A DNA stretch of 54,935 bases from a virus, in the IMG/VR virus record IMGVR_UViG_3300019863_000057, positions 1 through 54,935 of that record, one strand, 5' to 3'. Made by a program: the position numbers and the translations under genes. The notes under the pieces are model-generated. The model saw only the letters and a list, made by a program, of their open reading frames with translations. It was not told where the DNA came from and made no database searches. This document shows, piece by piece, positions 8,896 through 18,385 of this stretch. How positions within the stretch are numbered: the stretch's first letter is position 1; the number at the start of each line of letters is the position of its first letter.

Positions 8896-8923
8896 TTACT
8901 AGCAGGCAAAACTACCTGCTAGT
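8896..8923 (-). terminator. Intrinsic terminator
   Basis: A 10-bp stem (TACTAGCAGG with CCTGCTAGTA) is followed on the minus strand by a run of seven T. It lies directly after the stop of the gene at 8929-10953. Confidence 0.7.
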
Positions 8924-8928
8924 ATGTG

Positions 8929-10953
8929 TTATAAGTTATCTATATCTATATCATTAGAAACTTTACTAGCTAAACCAGCACTATAGTATATAGGATCTGT
9001 TATAACAATTCTACCTGTTTTATTAAGCATGATGTTACCCATATGTAGATCTAGATTTATAGCTGCTGTATTAGGTAACCCATCTATAGTAGATCTAGCT
9101 AACATAAGGTCTGTTTTTAATAAGTCTAGGTTAGGGACATCTGATGCTAACATGATGTCTAACTGCACAGCAGCTGTAGAACTACCATACTCTTCTCTAT
9201 GTCTAGTAACAGCAGCATCCATATCATCTACAAGTTTATTTAGTTGTTCACCAAGCTCACTCTTATAGCTTATATGTTTGCATCTCTCTACTTCTACCAG
9301 ATATAGGAACTTAGTATCTGTAAGTTGTATCTTCTGTATATCGTATACTGTTATTTTATCATTAGCTAGAAGATAATTTAGCTTAACGGCATCTAGTGTT
9401 AGTGTTATGATAGTTTCACTTGTCTCTACAGGGATAAAGGCTATAGTAGATATACCAGTAGATATTGTTAAGTCATTGAAAGATCTTACTGTTAATGAAC
9501 CATCTTTATATTCCACGTATAACCCATACTTATCCAATAGCTCATTTAGTGTAGAGAATATTTTATCTTCAGTGTTATTAAAGATATTAACTAACCAGTT
9601 AGAGAATAAAGAATCTTTAGTTATGAAGACATTTGGTTTTATAGCTGCTAATCTATTTTCAACTCCAACTCCGAATCTTGCCTGACTTACATAAAGCTCA
9701 TTGTCTATAAGAGACGATAAGAGACTTGAAAGCTCATCCCGTATATTAAGGTTAGGTTTAAGTAGATCGTTAACTAGAGAGCCTAGTATGGAGTTGTATA
9801 TACTCTTATTGATGATATCTATCTTATTATCTATAGCATCTAGTTGTTTTAATAGCCGTTTCTTCTCTTTAGTATCTAAAGATGTAGTTCTTATAACAGA
9901 TATGATACCAGCTCTAAGATGTTCTACTCTAGTACCAAAATCACCATGTTCATCACCAGATGGATTCCTATTTTTAGTTACATTAGTTATATCAAATATG
10001 AAAACAGTTATCTTTACTAACATACTTATTACCACTAAAGAGATGGCTAAAGGCAGATCCACTAAAAGTACAGCCAAGATTAAGAAGGCTAAGTTGTCTA
10101 ATGTAGTCATGGTTAAAAATAATATTGGGGCTCTAGATAGACCTAACTTTTCAGCATCTGTTAGCTTAACAAGTGTAGTAGTAAGGTCACCACTTAACCC
10201 GAACTTAGAAACGAAATCATCTGCTTCATATTCAGAATCAGTATCTACATCATCTCTACCATAGGCTAAGAATACTTTTTCCATATCATCATCTACTTTA
10301 TCATATAACAATAGGCTAACATCTTTAGTATTATCTTTATCTTTCTTACTGATGCCTATGTACTTACATAGTTCGCCATATGGATCTATGGATAATAAAG
10401 CTTTTGATAAACTAGCTGTTTGTCTAGTAGTATTACTATACATCTCTATAAGAGTGAATACATGCCCTATCTCATGTAGTGTTATAACGGTGAAGTCTCT
10501 AGCCGTTAGCAATGGTATCATCTCAGGGTCTATGAGATATGTCATGACCCACGTATCTTTGAAGTTATGGAACTTAGCATTCTTAGTATCTATAAGAACT
10601 TCATTATCTTCTATATAGTAGGAAAACTCTTTTATCTGTTTTAAAGCTTTCTTAATATCTTTAGTAATTGACAAAGGTTTAGTTACTTTTAGGTCTTGAT
10701 TAAAGATAGGTAATATAGCAAATGTAGAGTATGGTTTCATAGTGATATGGAAATTAAATCTATTATAGATGATAGTATCGAACTCCTCTTGTAGTTTAGT
10801 AAAAGAAGTATTGAACTCACTAGGTGTTATAATGTCTTTAATATAGAATTGCGTACAGAGTTTATGTAGCTTACCGAAGAAAGTTTCTATATGAGTTATG
10901 ACCTCATCATTAAGTTGTGGCCTTATTAATGTTTCTATACCTGCTTTTATCAT
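8929..10953 (-). CDS. M48-like membrane metallopeptidase with C-terminal kinase-like motif
   Basis: 674 residues in three parts. First, a zinc-peptidase core: HEIGH at about residues 159-163 and YEADDF near 243, the HExxH plus E-x-AD pairing of M48 (Ste24/HtpX) enzymes. Second, a hydrophobic region at about 283-327 with two likely membrane spans. Third, after ~300 residues of helical and beta sequence, LDLHMGNIML followed by IVITDP near residues 635-655, which resembles the catalytic loop and metal-binding motif of protein-kinase/aminoglycoside-phosphotransferase folds (HxxN then D). The combination is unusual. It could be a membrane-anchored protease with a second catalytic or pseudokinase domain. 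The enzyme activities are inferred from motifs only. Confidence 0.6.
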   Translation of the reverse strand: MIKAGIETLIRPQLNDEVITHIETFFGKLHKLCTQFYIKDIITPSEFNTSFTKLQEEFDTIIYNRFNFHITMKPYSTFAILPIFNQDLKVTKPLSITKDIKKALKQIKEFSYYIEDNEVLIDTKNAKFHNFKDTWVMTYLIDPEMIPLLTARDFTVITLHEIGHVFTLIEMYSNTTRQTASLSKALLSIDPYGELCKYIGISKKDKDNTKDVSLLLYDKVDDDMEKVFLAYGRDDVDTDSEYEADDFVSKFGLSGDLTTTLVKLTDAEKLGLSRAPILFLTMTTLDNLAFLILAVLLVDLPLAISLVVISMLVKITVFIFDITNVTKNRNPSGDEHGDFGTRVEHLRAGIISVIRTTSLDTKEKKRLLKQLDAIDNKIDIINKSIYNSILGSLVNDLLKPNLNIRDELSSLLSSLIDNELYVSQARFGVGVENRLAAIKPNVFITKDSLFSNWLVNIFNNTEDKIFSTLNELLDKYGLYVEYKDGSLTVRSFNDLTISTGISTIAFIPVETSETIITLTLDAVKLNYLLANDKITVYDIQKIQLTDTKFLYLVEVERCKHISYKSELGEQLNKLVDDMDAAVTRHREEYGSSTAAVQLDIMLASDVPNLDLLKTDLMLARSTIDGLPNTAAINLDLHMGNIMLNKTGRIVITDPIYYSAGLASKVSNDIDIDNL

Positions 10954-11011
10954 AATGTGTCCTTATTTTTTTATATTCAAAAAAAGAAAAGAGACAACGA
11001 GTATATACCCG

Positions 11012-11278
11012 CTATCTGTTTTTATATTTAAGCTTAATCTTGTTAACTAATAATGCTAAACAATATAATAAGTAAAGTACTACTATTATAGGCCATATCG
11101 CTATGGACATAAAAATAGCTACTAATAACATAATATTGGTTTCCATTAGAAATGTTAATAACGATCCTAGTGTTAACTCACTCTTAACCCAGCCCATCCT
11201 AGTATCATCATTGAAATCTCTAACACCTTTAGAGACCAAGATAGCTGCTATTATCACGCCTATTACGAAATACCACAT
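11012..11278 (-). CDS. Small membrane protein
   Basis: 88 residues. An N-terminal hydrophobic segment (WYFVIGVIIAAILVS, residues 2-16) and a second long hydrophobic stretch at about 48-80 suggest two or three membrane spans; the C-terminus is basic (NKIKLKYKNR), expected on the cytoplasmic side. It overlaps the start region of its upstream neighbour by 16 nt. Role unknown; a holin-like or superinfection role cannot be excluded. Confidence 0.65.
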   Translation of the reverse strand: MWYFVIGVIIAAILVSKGVRDFNDDTRMGWVKSELTLGSLLTFLMETNIMLLVAIFMSIAIWPIIVVLYLLYCLALLVNKIKLKYKNR

Positions 11279-11514
11279 TTATTTTCCTCTTTATCTATCC
11301 AAGCATTATAATTGTTTATATATGCTTTTTTAATCTCTACGGCTTTCTTATAACCAAAGTCTAAACTAGCTATATTAAAAGCTTTATTTTGTCCTATGGC
11401 TCTAGCTATAGAACCAGCTCTAAACCCCTCATAGTTTATAAGGTAACTAACGAACTTTCGTATATGGTTTTTGAACTCTTTTCTATCTTCTTTTGTAATA
11501 ATATTATCACACAT
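11263..11514 (-). CDS. Small basic protein, possible helix-turn-helix
   Basis: 83 residues, basic and helical. The stretch FRAGSIARAIGQNKAFNIAS (about residues 31-50) has the spacing of a helix-turn-helix, so DNA binding is possible. The C-terminal codons overlap the downstream membrane-protein gene by 16 nt. There is no close family that I recognise. Confidence 0.6.
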   Translation of the reverse strand: MCDNIITKEDRKEFKNHIRKFVSYLINYEGFRAGSIARAIGQNKAFNIASLDFGYKKAVEIKKAYINNYNAWIDKEENKCGIS

Positions 11515-11541
11515 GAATATAAAATCCTATTGTCTTTTTTT

Positions 11542-11916
11542 TTAATGTAGTTTAATTACTACATCATTAATAACGTCCATTAAAGAGTTAGTTCTATCTT
11601 TGTTAGTTAGAGCTATAAATGTAGTCTTACCATCCATGTTAAGTACGATGCTACCATTAAAAAGCTTAAGGGTACCCATCTTACCATCTAACGATATTGA
11701 AATAACCTCACTTTCTGTAAATAAGGATAGTAGCACCATATCTTTATATTCCACATCGAATTCATCAAACATGTCATCCATGGTATCCTTGTTAGCATAT
11801 GATAACAGGTGGTTGGCTAATGAGGCACTACTATGCTCCTCATAAGCTGCAAAATCATGCTCAGTATCTATTTTAAATAATACCTCTCTAATATTTTCTA
11901 TATCCGATAATTTCAT
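11542..11916 (-). CDS. Small acidic protein, unknown
   Basis: 124 residues, strongly acidic N-terminal half (many Asp/Glu), then a beta-rich second half with GKMGTLKLFNGSIVLNMDGK around residues 79-98. Its ATG overlaps the stop of the RecJ-like gene by 4 nt, so it is translationally coupled to it and may assist that nuclease. No motif recognised. Confidence 0.7.
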   Translation of the reverse strand: MKLSDIENIREVLFKIDTEHDFAAYEEHSSASLANHLLSYANKDTMDDMFDEFDVEYKDMVLLSLFTESEVISISLDGKMGTLKLFNGSIVLNMDGKTTFIALTNKDRTNSLMDVINDVVIKLH

Positions 11917-13748
11917 TTATTGTCCTTTTTAAATATTAACTCTTTAACATTTATTTGTATACGATTATACATTCTAAAAGTATTTACATCTAATGTAAAT
12001 ACCATCCTAATATTCTTTTGGTACTTTAAGTCATCAGAGAACTCTTCTATCTCACTAGACTTCACATGGTAGAATGCTGACATGATAGCAGTATCGTTAG
12101 TACCAACATTAACTTTAAGGCTAAGGTAATAACCATTGTTTTGGTATATCCTATACGATACGATACTGAAGTCTCCTGCGAACGTTGGTAAAGGGAAGCC
12201 TATGCCGTAAGGTGACATGCTATCAATATCAGCCATATTAGTTATGATCTTCTTAACACTGAATATATAATCTTCTACATCAGTGTATTCTATTTTCTTA
12301 ACCTCATGCTTATCTACCTCTGCTTTAAAGGTAGTATAAAACTTCTTAAGATCAGGAAGTATCTTCACTCCTACTGCTTTCTCATGCCCACCATAAGAGA
12401 TCATGATATCAGTAGCATCATTAACACCATCTAGTATTTCTTTTAGATTAATGTTTTCATCCTGAGATCTACCAGAACCTATATATACTTCCCCAGTAGG
12501 TAAACTTACTTTACTGAAAACTATAACAGCTTTAAAGTTATCTTCATACATAACATTATTAGCAACGATGCCTTGTATGCCATTTATGTCATCAATAACC
12601 ATTACCTTTATAGCACCATCAGAGAACTCTTCTTTCTTAGTAGATTTAAAAGCTTTCTTCTGTTTATCTTTTCTAGTATTATTGATAACAGAGATATCTT
12701 TATGGTACTGTTCAGCTACATCAGCATTACCAGATGTTAATAACTCGAATGATATCCTAGGATTAGATATCCTACCTGGAGAGTTAAGCATAGAGATAAC
12801 ATTATAGCTTAATGTGGTTTCTGTTATAAGATATCCATTACTTATCTCTTTAATAATATAAGCCCAGAAAGGATCATGTTCTATATCTTTACGATTAAGT
12901 TCTACTAGCATATATTTAACAACTTTTCTGTTTATATAGTGTTTAAGATCCATACAATCAGATATGACTGTCATACCTACATATAAGAGTTTATAGTAGA
13001 TAACTTTTTTAGCTTCCTCTGTTATAACATCATGCATAGTCAAGTATGCATGTAGTAGTGTGTAGTATGCTATATGTGTACCAGTTAGATATTTAAAATC
13101 ATTATCATATCTTTGTGGGTTAACTAATGCATCTGCACTATTAGGGAACTCATCTTCAGAGAAGAGGTGGTGATCTGTAACGATGATCTTCATGTCTGTC
13201 TCTTCTTTAAGTACCTTATAAGACTCTTCATCATGACTACCAGCATCACTAGTTATGAACAACCCTATCTTCTTAACTTTATTGTACTCGATAAGTCTCT
13301 TAGTGATGGTCTTATTGATACCGTTACCAAAATCTCTCTTGTTGATAATATATTCTACATTCTCATACTTGAAAAGATCATGGAATAAATAGTACAATAT
13401 AGCACCACTTGTGACACCATCTACATCATAATCACTTACTACTACTATATGCTCATTAGCATTTATAGCATTTACCAATAACTCAGTACTGGTCTTGATG
13501 ATAGGAAGATGTTGCTCTATAAACTCTTTACTTAGTATATCATCTAGTGTATATTTTAAGTTCTTATCTAACTCTTCAGTATCTTTATATCTGTTAGCTA
13601 GGATACTTTGTTGCATCCTGGACTTATAGGTAGTTTTAGCCATGCCTAACAACTCTTTACTAGGCTCCATGATACGTATGTTATCTTTTAAAAGATCTTT
13701 TTTTATGTCATCAAAAGTCAGTCTACTCCCATTTTTAGTTTCTATCAT
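11913..13748 (-). CDS. RecJ-like DHH single-strand exonuclease
   Basis: 611 residues. It carries the DHH-family motifs in order: SDYDVDGVTSGAI (about residues 103-115), ITSDAGSHDEE (165-175), VTDHHL (190-195), DALVNPQRYDND (205-216) and the DHHA1 motif YGGHEKAVG near 448-456. RecJ enzymes are Mn/Mg-dependent 5'-3' ssDNA exonucleases in recombination and repair. Length and motifs fit a full enzyme. It follows a small gene by 16 nt and is followed by a coupled acidic protein. With the RuvC-like resolvase and the Rad50-like ATPase, it makes up a phage DNA-recombination set. Confidence 0.88.
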   Translation of the reverse strand: MIETKNGSRLTFDDIKKDLLKDNIRIMEPSKELLGMAKTTYKSRMQQSILANRYKDTEELDKNLKYTLDDILSKEFIEQHLPIIKTSTELLVNAINANEHIVVVSDYDVDGVTSGAILYYLFHDLFKYENVEYIINKRDFGNGINKTITKRLIEYNKVKKIGLFITSDAGSHDEESYKVLKEETDMKIIVTDHHLFSEDEFPNSADALVNPQRYDNDFKYLTGTHIAYYTLLHAYLTMHDVITEEAKKVIYYKLLYVGMTVISDCMDLKHYINRKVVKYMLVELNRKDIEHDPFWAYIIKEISNGYLITETTLSYNVISMLNSPGRISNPRISFELLTSGNADVAEQYHKDISVINNTRKDKQKKAFKSTKKEEFSDGAIKVMVIDDINGIQGIVANNVMYEDNFKAVIVFSKVSLPTGEVYIGSGRSQDENINLKEILDGVNDATDIMISYGGHEKAVGVKILPDLKKFYTTFKAEVDKHEVKKIEYTDVEDYIFSVKKIITNMADIDSMSPYGIGFPLPTFAGDFSIVSYRIYQNNGYYLSLKVNVGTNDTAIMSAFYHVKSSEIEEFSDDLKYQKNIRMVFTLDVNTFRMYNRIQINVKELIFKKDNK

Positions 13749-13764
13749 TTTTTCTTTCCTTATA

Positions 13765-14100
13765 TTACGACTTCATCAATAACTTGTACTGCTTCCGTTC
13801 CTCATCTGATAATGTATATGCATTAGTAGTTTTAGTACATGCAACTTGAACCATTACCTTGCTTGTAGCGAAATCATTTAATTTTTCACTAACTATGTTT
13901 TTAATAATTGCTTTAGTCTTATCATCCAGACTCATATCGAATTTAAACTTCAAGACGTTCTTACTTCTAGTATAAACAACATCAGATATTAGCTCATTAC
14001 TGATGCTAAATAATAGAGACGATACTAACTCACCTGTTATGTTTTGTAAATTACGTACTACTACTTCTGTGTCGTTTATGACTATCTTATGCTCTTGCAT
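13765..14100 (-). CDS. Small unrecognised protein upstream of RecJ-like gene
   Basis: 111 residues, first gene of the recombination operon behind the promoter at 14148-14164. It has a beta-like N-terminus (HKIVINDTEVVVRNL), then alternating helices, and a Lys-rich end. Start ATG follows AGGAGACAGGT. No family recognised. Confidence 0.7.
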   Translation of the reverse strand: MQEHKIVINDTEVVVRNLQNITGELVSSLLFSISNELISDVVYTRSKNVLKFKFDMSLDDKTKAIIKNIVSEKLNDFATSKVMVQVACTKTTNAYTLSDEERKQYKLLMKS

Positions 14101-14147
14101 ACCTGTCTCCTATATTATTATTTAAGCTAAGACATTAACGACTTAGA

Positions 14148-14164
14148 CTCATATTAGTAATATA
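14148..14164 (-). promoter_or_regulatory. Conserved phage promoter (TATATTAC type)
   Basis: The minus-strand sequence is TATATTACTAATATGAG, 48 nt upstream of the start at 14100; it also lies ~55 nt upstream of the divergent plus-strand start at 14219. Confidence 0.75.
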
Positions 14165-14218
14165 AAGTCATAAAACAAATGAATAACTAAATTGAATAAA
14201 GATACATAAGGAAATAGC

Positions 14219-15430
14219 ATGTATAACGATATTAAAAAGTTTTTTAATAAGAATGTAAATGGCATAGAACCAAGTATTAAACTAACTAAGAAATTAAAAA
14301 ATTTCAGACTCTCTTGGAGTACTAAAGATGATAACTATCTAGACTTCTTAGGTTCGCACCTACTAGGTGTATATCCTATCAAGTTCTCTAAGCGAGATGA
14401 TGGCATGCTGATGAATGAGACATTGGGTATGAGCGACTATGAAGATCTACAGAAAGAGATCTATAGGGTTAAAGGAGTAGAGAAAAACTTTAACATAGGT
14501 AGTAACATCATATACCAGACATTACTTTATATAGCACATAGCTATAGCATATCTAAATCTTTGAATAGAGATGAAAGAGAAGCTGGTATGATTGAAGTAT
14601 GTCTTATAATACAGTATAGGATGTTCACTTCTTTACATACTAGGTATTTTAGCTACTATGTTCCTGAACACATAGCTAGTAGTGTATATAATAAGCTAAG
14701 TAATAAATTCTTAATAAAACGACTAGGTAGCTGGCAAGATGTATTCTTACATAGAACTAATATGTGTTTAGATAAATCAGTACCTATTAATAGTAGGATC
14801 AAGAGCTATAACACTAAAGATAGTTTAGATGCATTGTCTAATATACAGACTAATATAAGAGAGCAGATAAAAGTTATCTACGGCATGCTAATAGACGTCA
14901 TAGAAAATGATGATATCATACAGCAAGATAAAGCTACTTTTATAGGTGGCGAAAATAATACAGTACAGCTCAAAGATAGTGATATTAACATCTATAAGAT
15001 CATAGGTAACATGAAGTCTATAGCTACTAATAGTAATGACTTCATAGATAGGGATACCATACTCATAGTTATAAGTCTCTATAACAAGATAAAGTTCGAT
15101 GAGTTCCATAGTATATTAAAGAATGTATCTGATGTAGACAAGGTAGAAGTTAAAGAAGTAGAAGCTATAGTAGAGAAGGTATTACTGATAAGCTATACCT
15201 ACCTATCTAAAATCAATCTGAATATAGAGAAGAGAGAGAATATACCTAAAGCTATAACTGCTGTTAGGTATTACTTCTCCAGTAGTAAGGTTAATAATGA
15301 GGATATAGTAGAGGTTAAAAAAGAAATTAAGAAATTAGTATTAAAACATACAAAGATAAAAACTAAGTGGTTGGTATCTAGCTATATATTAGCATATATA
15401 GTATATGTATTTATAAGGAGTCTGAAGTGA
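14219..15430 (+). CDS. C-terminally membrane-anchored protein, unknown
   Basis: 403 residues, start ATG after AAGGAAATAGC. It is mostly helical and charged, with a single hydrophobic segment at the very end (WLVSSYILAYIVYVFIRSLK, residues 384-403), typical of a tail-anchored membrane protein. It is followed with stop/start overlap by the LamG-domain fibre-like gene, so the two are co-translated. No enzyme motif. It could be a virion protein or a membrane protein used in assembly. Confidence 0.7.
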   Translation: MYNDIKKFFNKNVNGIEPSIKLTKKLKNFRLSWSTKDDNYLDFLGSHLLGVYPIKFSKRDDGMLMNETLGMSDYEDLQKEIYRVKGVEKNFNIGSNIIYQTLLYIAHSYSISKSLNRDEREAGMIEVCLIIQYRMFTSLHTRYFSYYVPEHIASSVYNKLSNKFLIKRLGSWQDVFLHRTNMCLDKSVPINSRIKSYNTKDSLDALSNIQTNIREQIKVIYGMLIDVIENDDIIQQDKATFIGGENNTVQLKDSDINIYKIIGNMKSIATNSNDFIDRDTILIVISLYNKIKFDEFHSILKNVSDVDKVEVKEVEAIVEKVLLISYTYLSKINLNIEKRENIPKAITAVRYYFSSSKVNNEDIVEVKKEIKKLVLKHTKIKTKWLVSSYILAYIVYVFIRSLK

Positions 15431-16230
15431 TGGATAAGTTTAGCTTAAGAAACATAAAAGGTGTTATTAAGAGTGACGATAATCCCACTACCACAACTAA
15501 CCTATCAGAAGGCACTATATGGGAGAATATAACTACAGGTGAGTTATTTCTATCTATAGATGGTACTACTGATAAGAATGTTTGGCAAGGTCAATTGGGT
15601 ACCAGAATTATGCCAGTACCAGACTCACTAGATCCATTTGGGGATGGTAGTGGTGTAGCCACATTCCTATTTGATGGAGATGCTAATGATGTTGGTGGTA
15701 TTTATGATGGTACTATAACAGATGCAGTAAGATGGGTTAATGGGGTGCATGGTCAAGCTGTTAAGTCTAGGAATAATAGTTCACATATATCTATACCTCT
15801 TAACTACGATAAAGATGTTATAACATTCTCTTTTTTTGCTAAATGGTCAGGTACATCATCGGTTATGCCTCTTGGGTTCGATCTATATGACATATACTTA
15901 ACTGGTGGTAAGTTAGGTTTTAATACTGCTAATGGCGATCTTTATGGTATAGATAACCCCATAACACAAAATAATTTCATACACTTAGTTATGGAGATGC
16001 ATGAGGGAGATTATACTAACAATAAGATATGGGTAGATGGTCAACCACAAACTCTTAGCCAGAGAGATTCTAGTCAGACTCCTGGTAATGCTATAATAAA
16101 AAATACTGACCTTAATATATTTGGGTGGGGTGCCGATAGTGGTTATAGGAAGTTTGGTTCTATAGATGTACTACATATATTTAACAGAGCTTTAACTGAT
16201 GCCGAGGCTCGGCAATTAGCTAACGAATAA
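15430..16230 (+). CDS. LamG/concanavalin-like tail-fibre or receptor-binding protein
   Basis: 266 residues from ATG 15430, which overlaps the preceding stop by 1 nt (TGATG); a GTG one codon earlier is also possible. After a ~55-residue N-terminal part containing NLSEGTIWENITTGELFLS, a LamG-type jelly-roll follows from about residue 75, marked by TFLFDGDANDVGG, WVNGVHGQAV, and the end motif HIFNRALTDAEARQL (about 249-263). Such domains bind carbohydrates and are common in phage fibres. It acts at the virion surface. The host ligand is unknown. Confidence 0.75.
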   Translation: MDKFSLRNIKGVIKSDDNPTTTTNLSEGTIWENITTGELFLSIDGTTDKNVWQGQLGTRIMPVPDSLDPFGDGSGVATFLFDGDANDVGGIYDGTITDAVRWVNGVHGQAVKSRNNSSHISIPLNYDKDVITFSFFAKWSGTSSVMPLGFDLYDIYLTGGKLGFNTANGDLYGIDNPITQNNFIHLVMEMHEGDYTNNKIWVDGQPQTLSQRDSSQTPGNAIIKNTDLNIFGWGADSGYRKFGSIDVLHIFNRALTDAEARQLANE

Positions 16231-16240
16231 GGATTATGAT

Positions 16241-16891
16241 ATGGTTTTTAGGGTAAAAGATACTCTTCTTTATAGAGTTAAGATAAACATAGCTAATGAG
16301 GATTTATTCATAGGTGTTAACAATAATGATTATAATAGTTTTATTATAGTAGCTGAAGAAGATCTACCTACTACTAGTATAAATGCTAGTGAAGTTTTTT
16401 ATAAGTATGATGCTAATAATGTTATAGTTGTTGATGAATATAGAACTAATGCTAAATATGAAGAAGATGTGGCAGAGGAGAAACTAGCTTTATTTACAGA
16501 GTTACAGAATGTGTGTGATTTTAAAACACAAGAAGTACTTAACTTTCTAGCTGGTCAGAATGTTACTACTTTACAGATAGATAGATATAGCCAAAAAGCA
16601 GCTATGGCAAAAGCTTATAAAGCTGATAATGTTTCTTATAAAGATGAGCTATCTACAGAAGCAACATTAGTAGGACTTAGTGTGGATGACTTGGCTAGTC
16701 TTATCATACAACTTTCTGATGCATCTAACACCAAGACAAGGGCATCTAACTCATTGATAGAAGCTTTTAGAGTTAAGACTAAGTACTATATAGTAAATAA
16801 TGATTTTCTAGATGCTAGAAAAGCCATATATGCATTTAAAGCATTACCAGATACTTTTACTGCTGATGATATAACTAATATTTTTAAGTAA
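16241..16891 (+). CDS. Fibre-associated protein, unknown
   Basis: 216 residues, 10 nt after the LamG gene. An N-terminal beta-like part is followed by a long helical C-terminal half rich in Ala, Asp and Lys (about residues 70-210). The placement directly after a fibre gene suggests a fibre chaperone or second fibre component. This is inference; no family is recognised. Confidence 0.65.
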   Translation: MVFRVKDTLLYRVKINIANEDLFIGVNNNDYNSFIIVAEEDLPTTSINASEVFYKYDANNVIVVDEYRTNAKYEEDVAEEKLALFTELQNVCDFKTQEVLNFLAGQNVTTLQIDRYSQKAAMAKAYKADNVSYKDELSTEATLVGLSVDDLASLIIQLSDASNTKTRASNSLIEAFRVKTKYYIVNNDFLDARKAIYAFKALPDTFTADDITNIFK

Positions 16892-16895
16892 AAAA

Positions 16896-16928
16896 AGAGA
16901 AAGGATAGTATTAAGCTATCCTTTCTCT
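16896..16928 (-). terminator. Intrinsic terminator of the thyX strand
   Basis: A perfect 13-bp stem with a 7-nt loop between convergent transcripts. On the minus strand it is followed by a run of seven T, so it mainly terminates thyX-side transcription. Confidence 0.65.
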
Positions 16929-16929
16929 G

Positions 16930-17300
16930 ACTATGACCATCCATGTAGCCTATATAGTCGATAGGACTATATGTGTGATCGACCTTATCTAGCTGCAAAC
17001 GTTTTCTTAATTCCTTAGTAATACCATAACTAGTCTTACCTATAAGTACTTCATCTACAAATATAGATCTAATGGCTTTTTCAGACCATGCTTTTATAAC
17101 TAGCGATATGTTATCTAACTGGACATCAGAAAGTCCCTTAGACTCTACTGAATCTAATGTTAAATGACCACTCTCCTTTAAGCTCTTTTTAATGTATACC
17201 TGCTACTCTTAACACTAAAATTACCAGACATGTGTCTAGCCAACTCTTGTAGTATTACTCTGCTACGCCCTTTTATATAAAAATTAACTACACTGTTTTT
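16930..17300 (-). pseudogene. Decayed thyX-like fragment
   Basis: On the minus strand at 17200-17292 the translation contains VILQELARHMSGNFSVKS followed by SRYTLK. It aligns with AVLQELARHRSANLSVKS and SRYTLN of the intact ThyX just upstream, including the RHRx7SxRY-type flavin/dUMP motif. The frame is then broken by a stop and continues in another frame for ~90 codons down to about 16930 with no start codon and no ribosome binding site. The second Arg of the RHR signature is Met here. This is the remnant of a second or ancestral thyX 3' half left behind the functional copy. It fills the stretch between the terminator and thyX. Confidence 0.7.
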
Positions 17301-17309
17301 TATCTACTA

Positions 17310-18269
17310 TTATACTAATGGTATTTTTATATCTCTACCCATATCTTCTAATATAGGCAATGGTAGTATAGTAGTAATATGTCTAGCTAATGATCGTATC
17401 TGATACCAAGCCGAATCGTTTAATCTAAGCTGTAAAAAGTTAGCTAACCCACTGTATGTAAAAGAGAGTACTAATTCTGTCCTATAAGCCTCAGGCATGG
17501 CTGTCTTAATCTTATCTATGCTCTTACCAGAATTAACAAGTCGCCTTAGGTTCTCTAATGCTAATATAGCTGCTCTATCAACATCATCATGACCAGTAAA
17601 GACTAAATACTCGTTAGCCCTAGCTTTCTGTTCTTTAGTTATTAAGAATAGAAATTTAAACTGCTTCTCGTGCTTAAGTTCATTAAGTGTGTATCTACTA
17701 CTCTTAACACTAAGGTTAGCTGATCTATGTCTAGCTAGTTCTTGAAGAACAGCCCTACTACATCCTTTTATATGGAAGTTAAAAGAAGCATTTTCTTTAG
17801 AAGCTGTTGTATAGGTATGGTGACTATCAGAAAGTAAATTTATAGTAGTACCATAATTATCTTTGATATGTATACTAGGGGATGGGGTGTTAAGTCCCAT
17901 AACTTCATATGGCTTGTTAGTTACTAGAAAAAGATACTCTTCTGGTAGTAATGCCTCATAATCTATATCCGTAAATCTCATATCTCCCAAAGCTCTCATG
18001 TTAGTAGTTATAACCCATGTGCCATTGGTAGGTGTTGCTATAGAGAAATTATTATCCCTAAATACTGAAGCTATCGCGTAGTCGTGCGTAGTAAATATAA
18101 TGTGTATGTGTTCTATAGTACTTCTATGTTTAAATTTATTAGCTATTCTATCCATCCTCTTAATATCACATACTGGCTTTTGTTTATCCCAACAAACACC
18201 TATAGCCATATCAGCTACCCATAATGGTGTTATGTATATTAACTCCACATTATTCTTATTAATATTCAT
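17310..18269 (-). CDS. thyX: Flavin-dependent thymidylate synthase ThyX
   Basis: 319 residues from ATG 18269, chosen because AAGGATG lies just upstream and ThyX proteins normally begin shortly before this VELIYITPL strand; the frame stays open 24 codons further to 18341. The ThyX signature RHRSANLSVKSSRY is at about residues 176-190, and the C-terminal helical part (SGLANFLQLR) is complete. ThyX makes dTMP from dUMP using CH2-folate, FAD and NADPH. With the dCMP deaminase at 22675 it supplies dTMP for phage DNA. It is divergent from terL and followed by a decayed thyX fragment. Confidence 0.9.
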   Translation of the reverse strand: MNINKNNVELIYITPLWVADMAIGVCWDKQKPVCDIKRMDRIANKFKHRSTIEHIHIIFTTHDYAIASVFRDNNFSIATPTNGTWVITTNMRALGDMRFTDIDYEALLPEEYLFLVTNKPYEVMGLNTPSPSIHIKDNYGTTINLLSDSHHTYTTASKENASFNFHIKGCSRAVLQELARHRSANLSVKSSRYTLNELKHEKQFKFLFLITKEQKARANEYLVFTGHDDVDRAAILALENLRRLVNSGKSIDKIKTAMPEAYRTELVLSFTYSGLANFLQLRLNDSAWYQIRSLARHITTILPLPILEDMGRDIKIPLV

Positions 18270-18385
18270 TCTTACATCCTTAATAATATATTCATTTAAA
18301 CCTATGTAGCTTATAAAGTATATGGCAGCCTTATATAACATGATAAAAAGCCATCTTAGAGATAAGAAGGTTATAAGGAATATTA

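Noticed and set aside
9701-10264. 187-codon plus-strand frame inside the metallopeptidase-like gene
   Set aside because: It lies opposite a gene with recognisable motifs, has no upstream ribosome binding site and shows the composition of an antisense shadow.
18270-18341. Upstream 24 codons of the thyX frame as part of the protein
   Set aside because: The ATG at 18341 has no ribosome binding site, while ATG 18269 has AAGGATG and begins just before the usual ThyX first strand.
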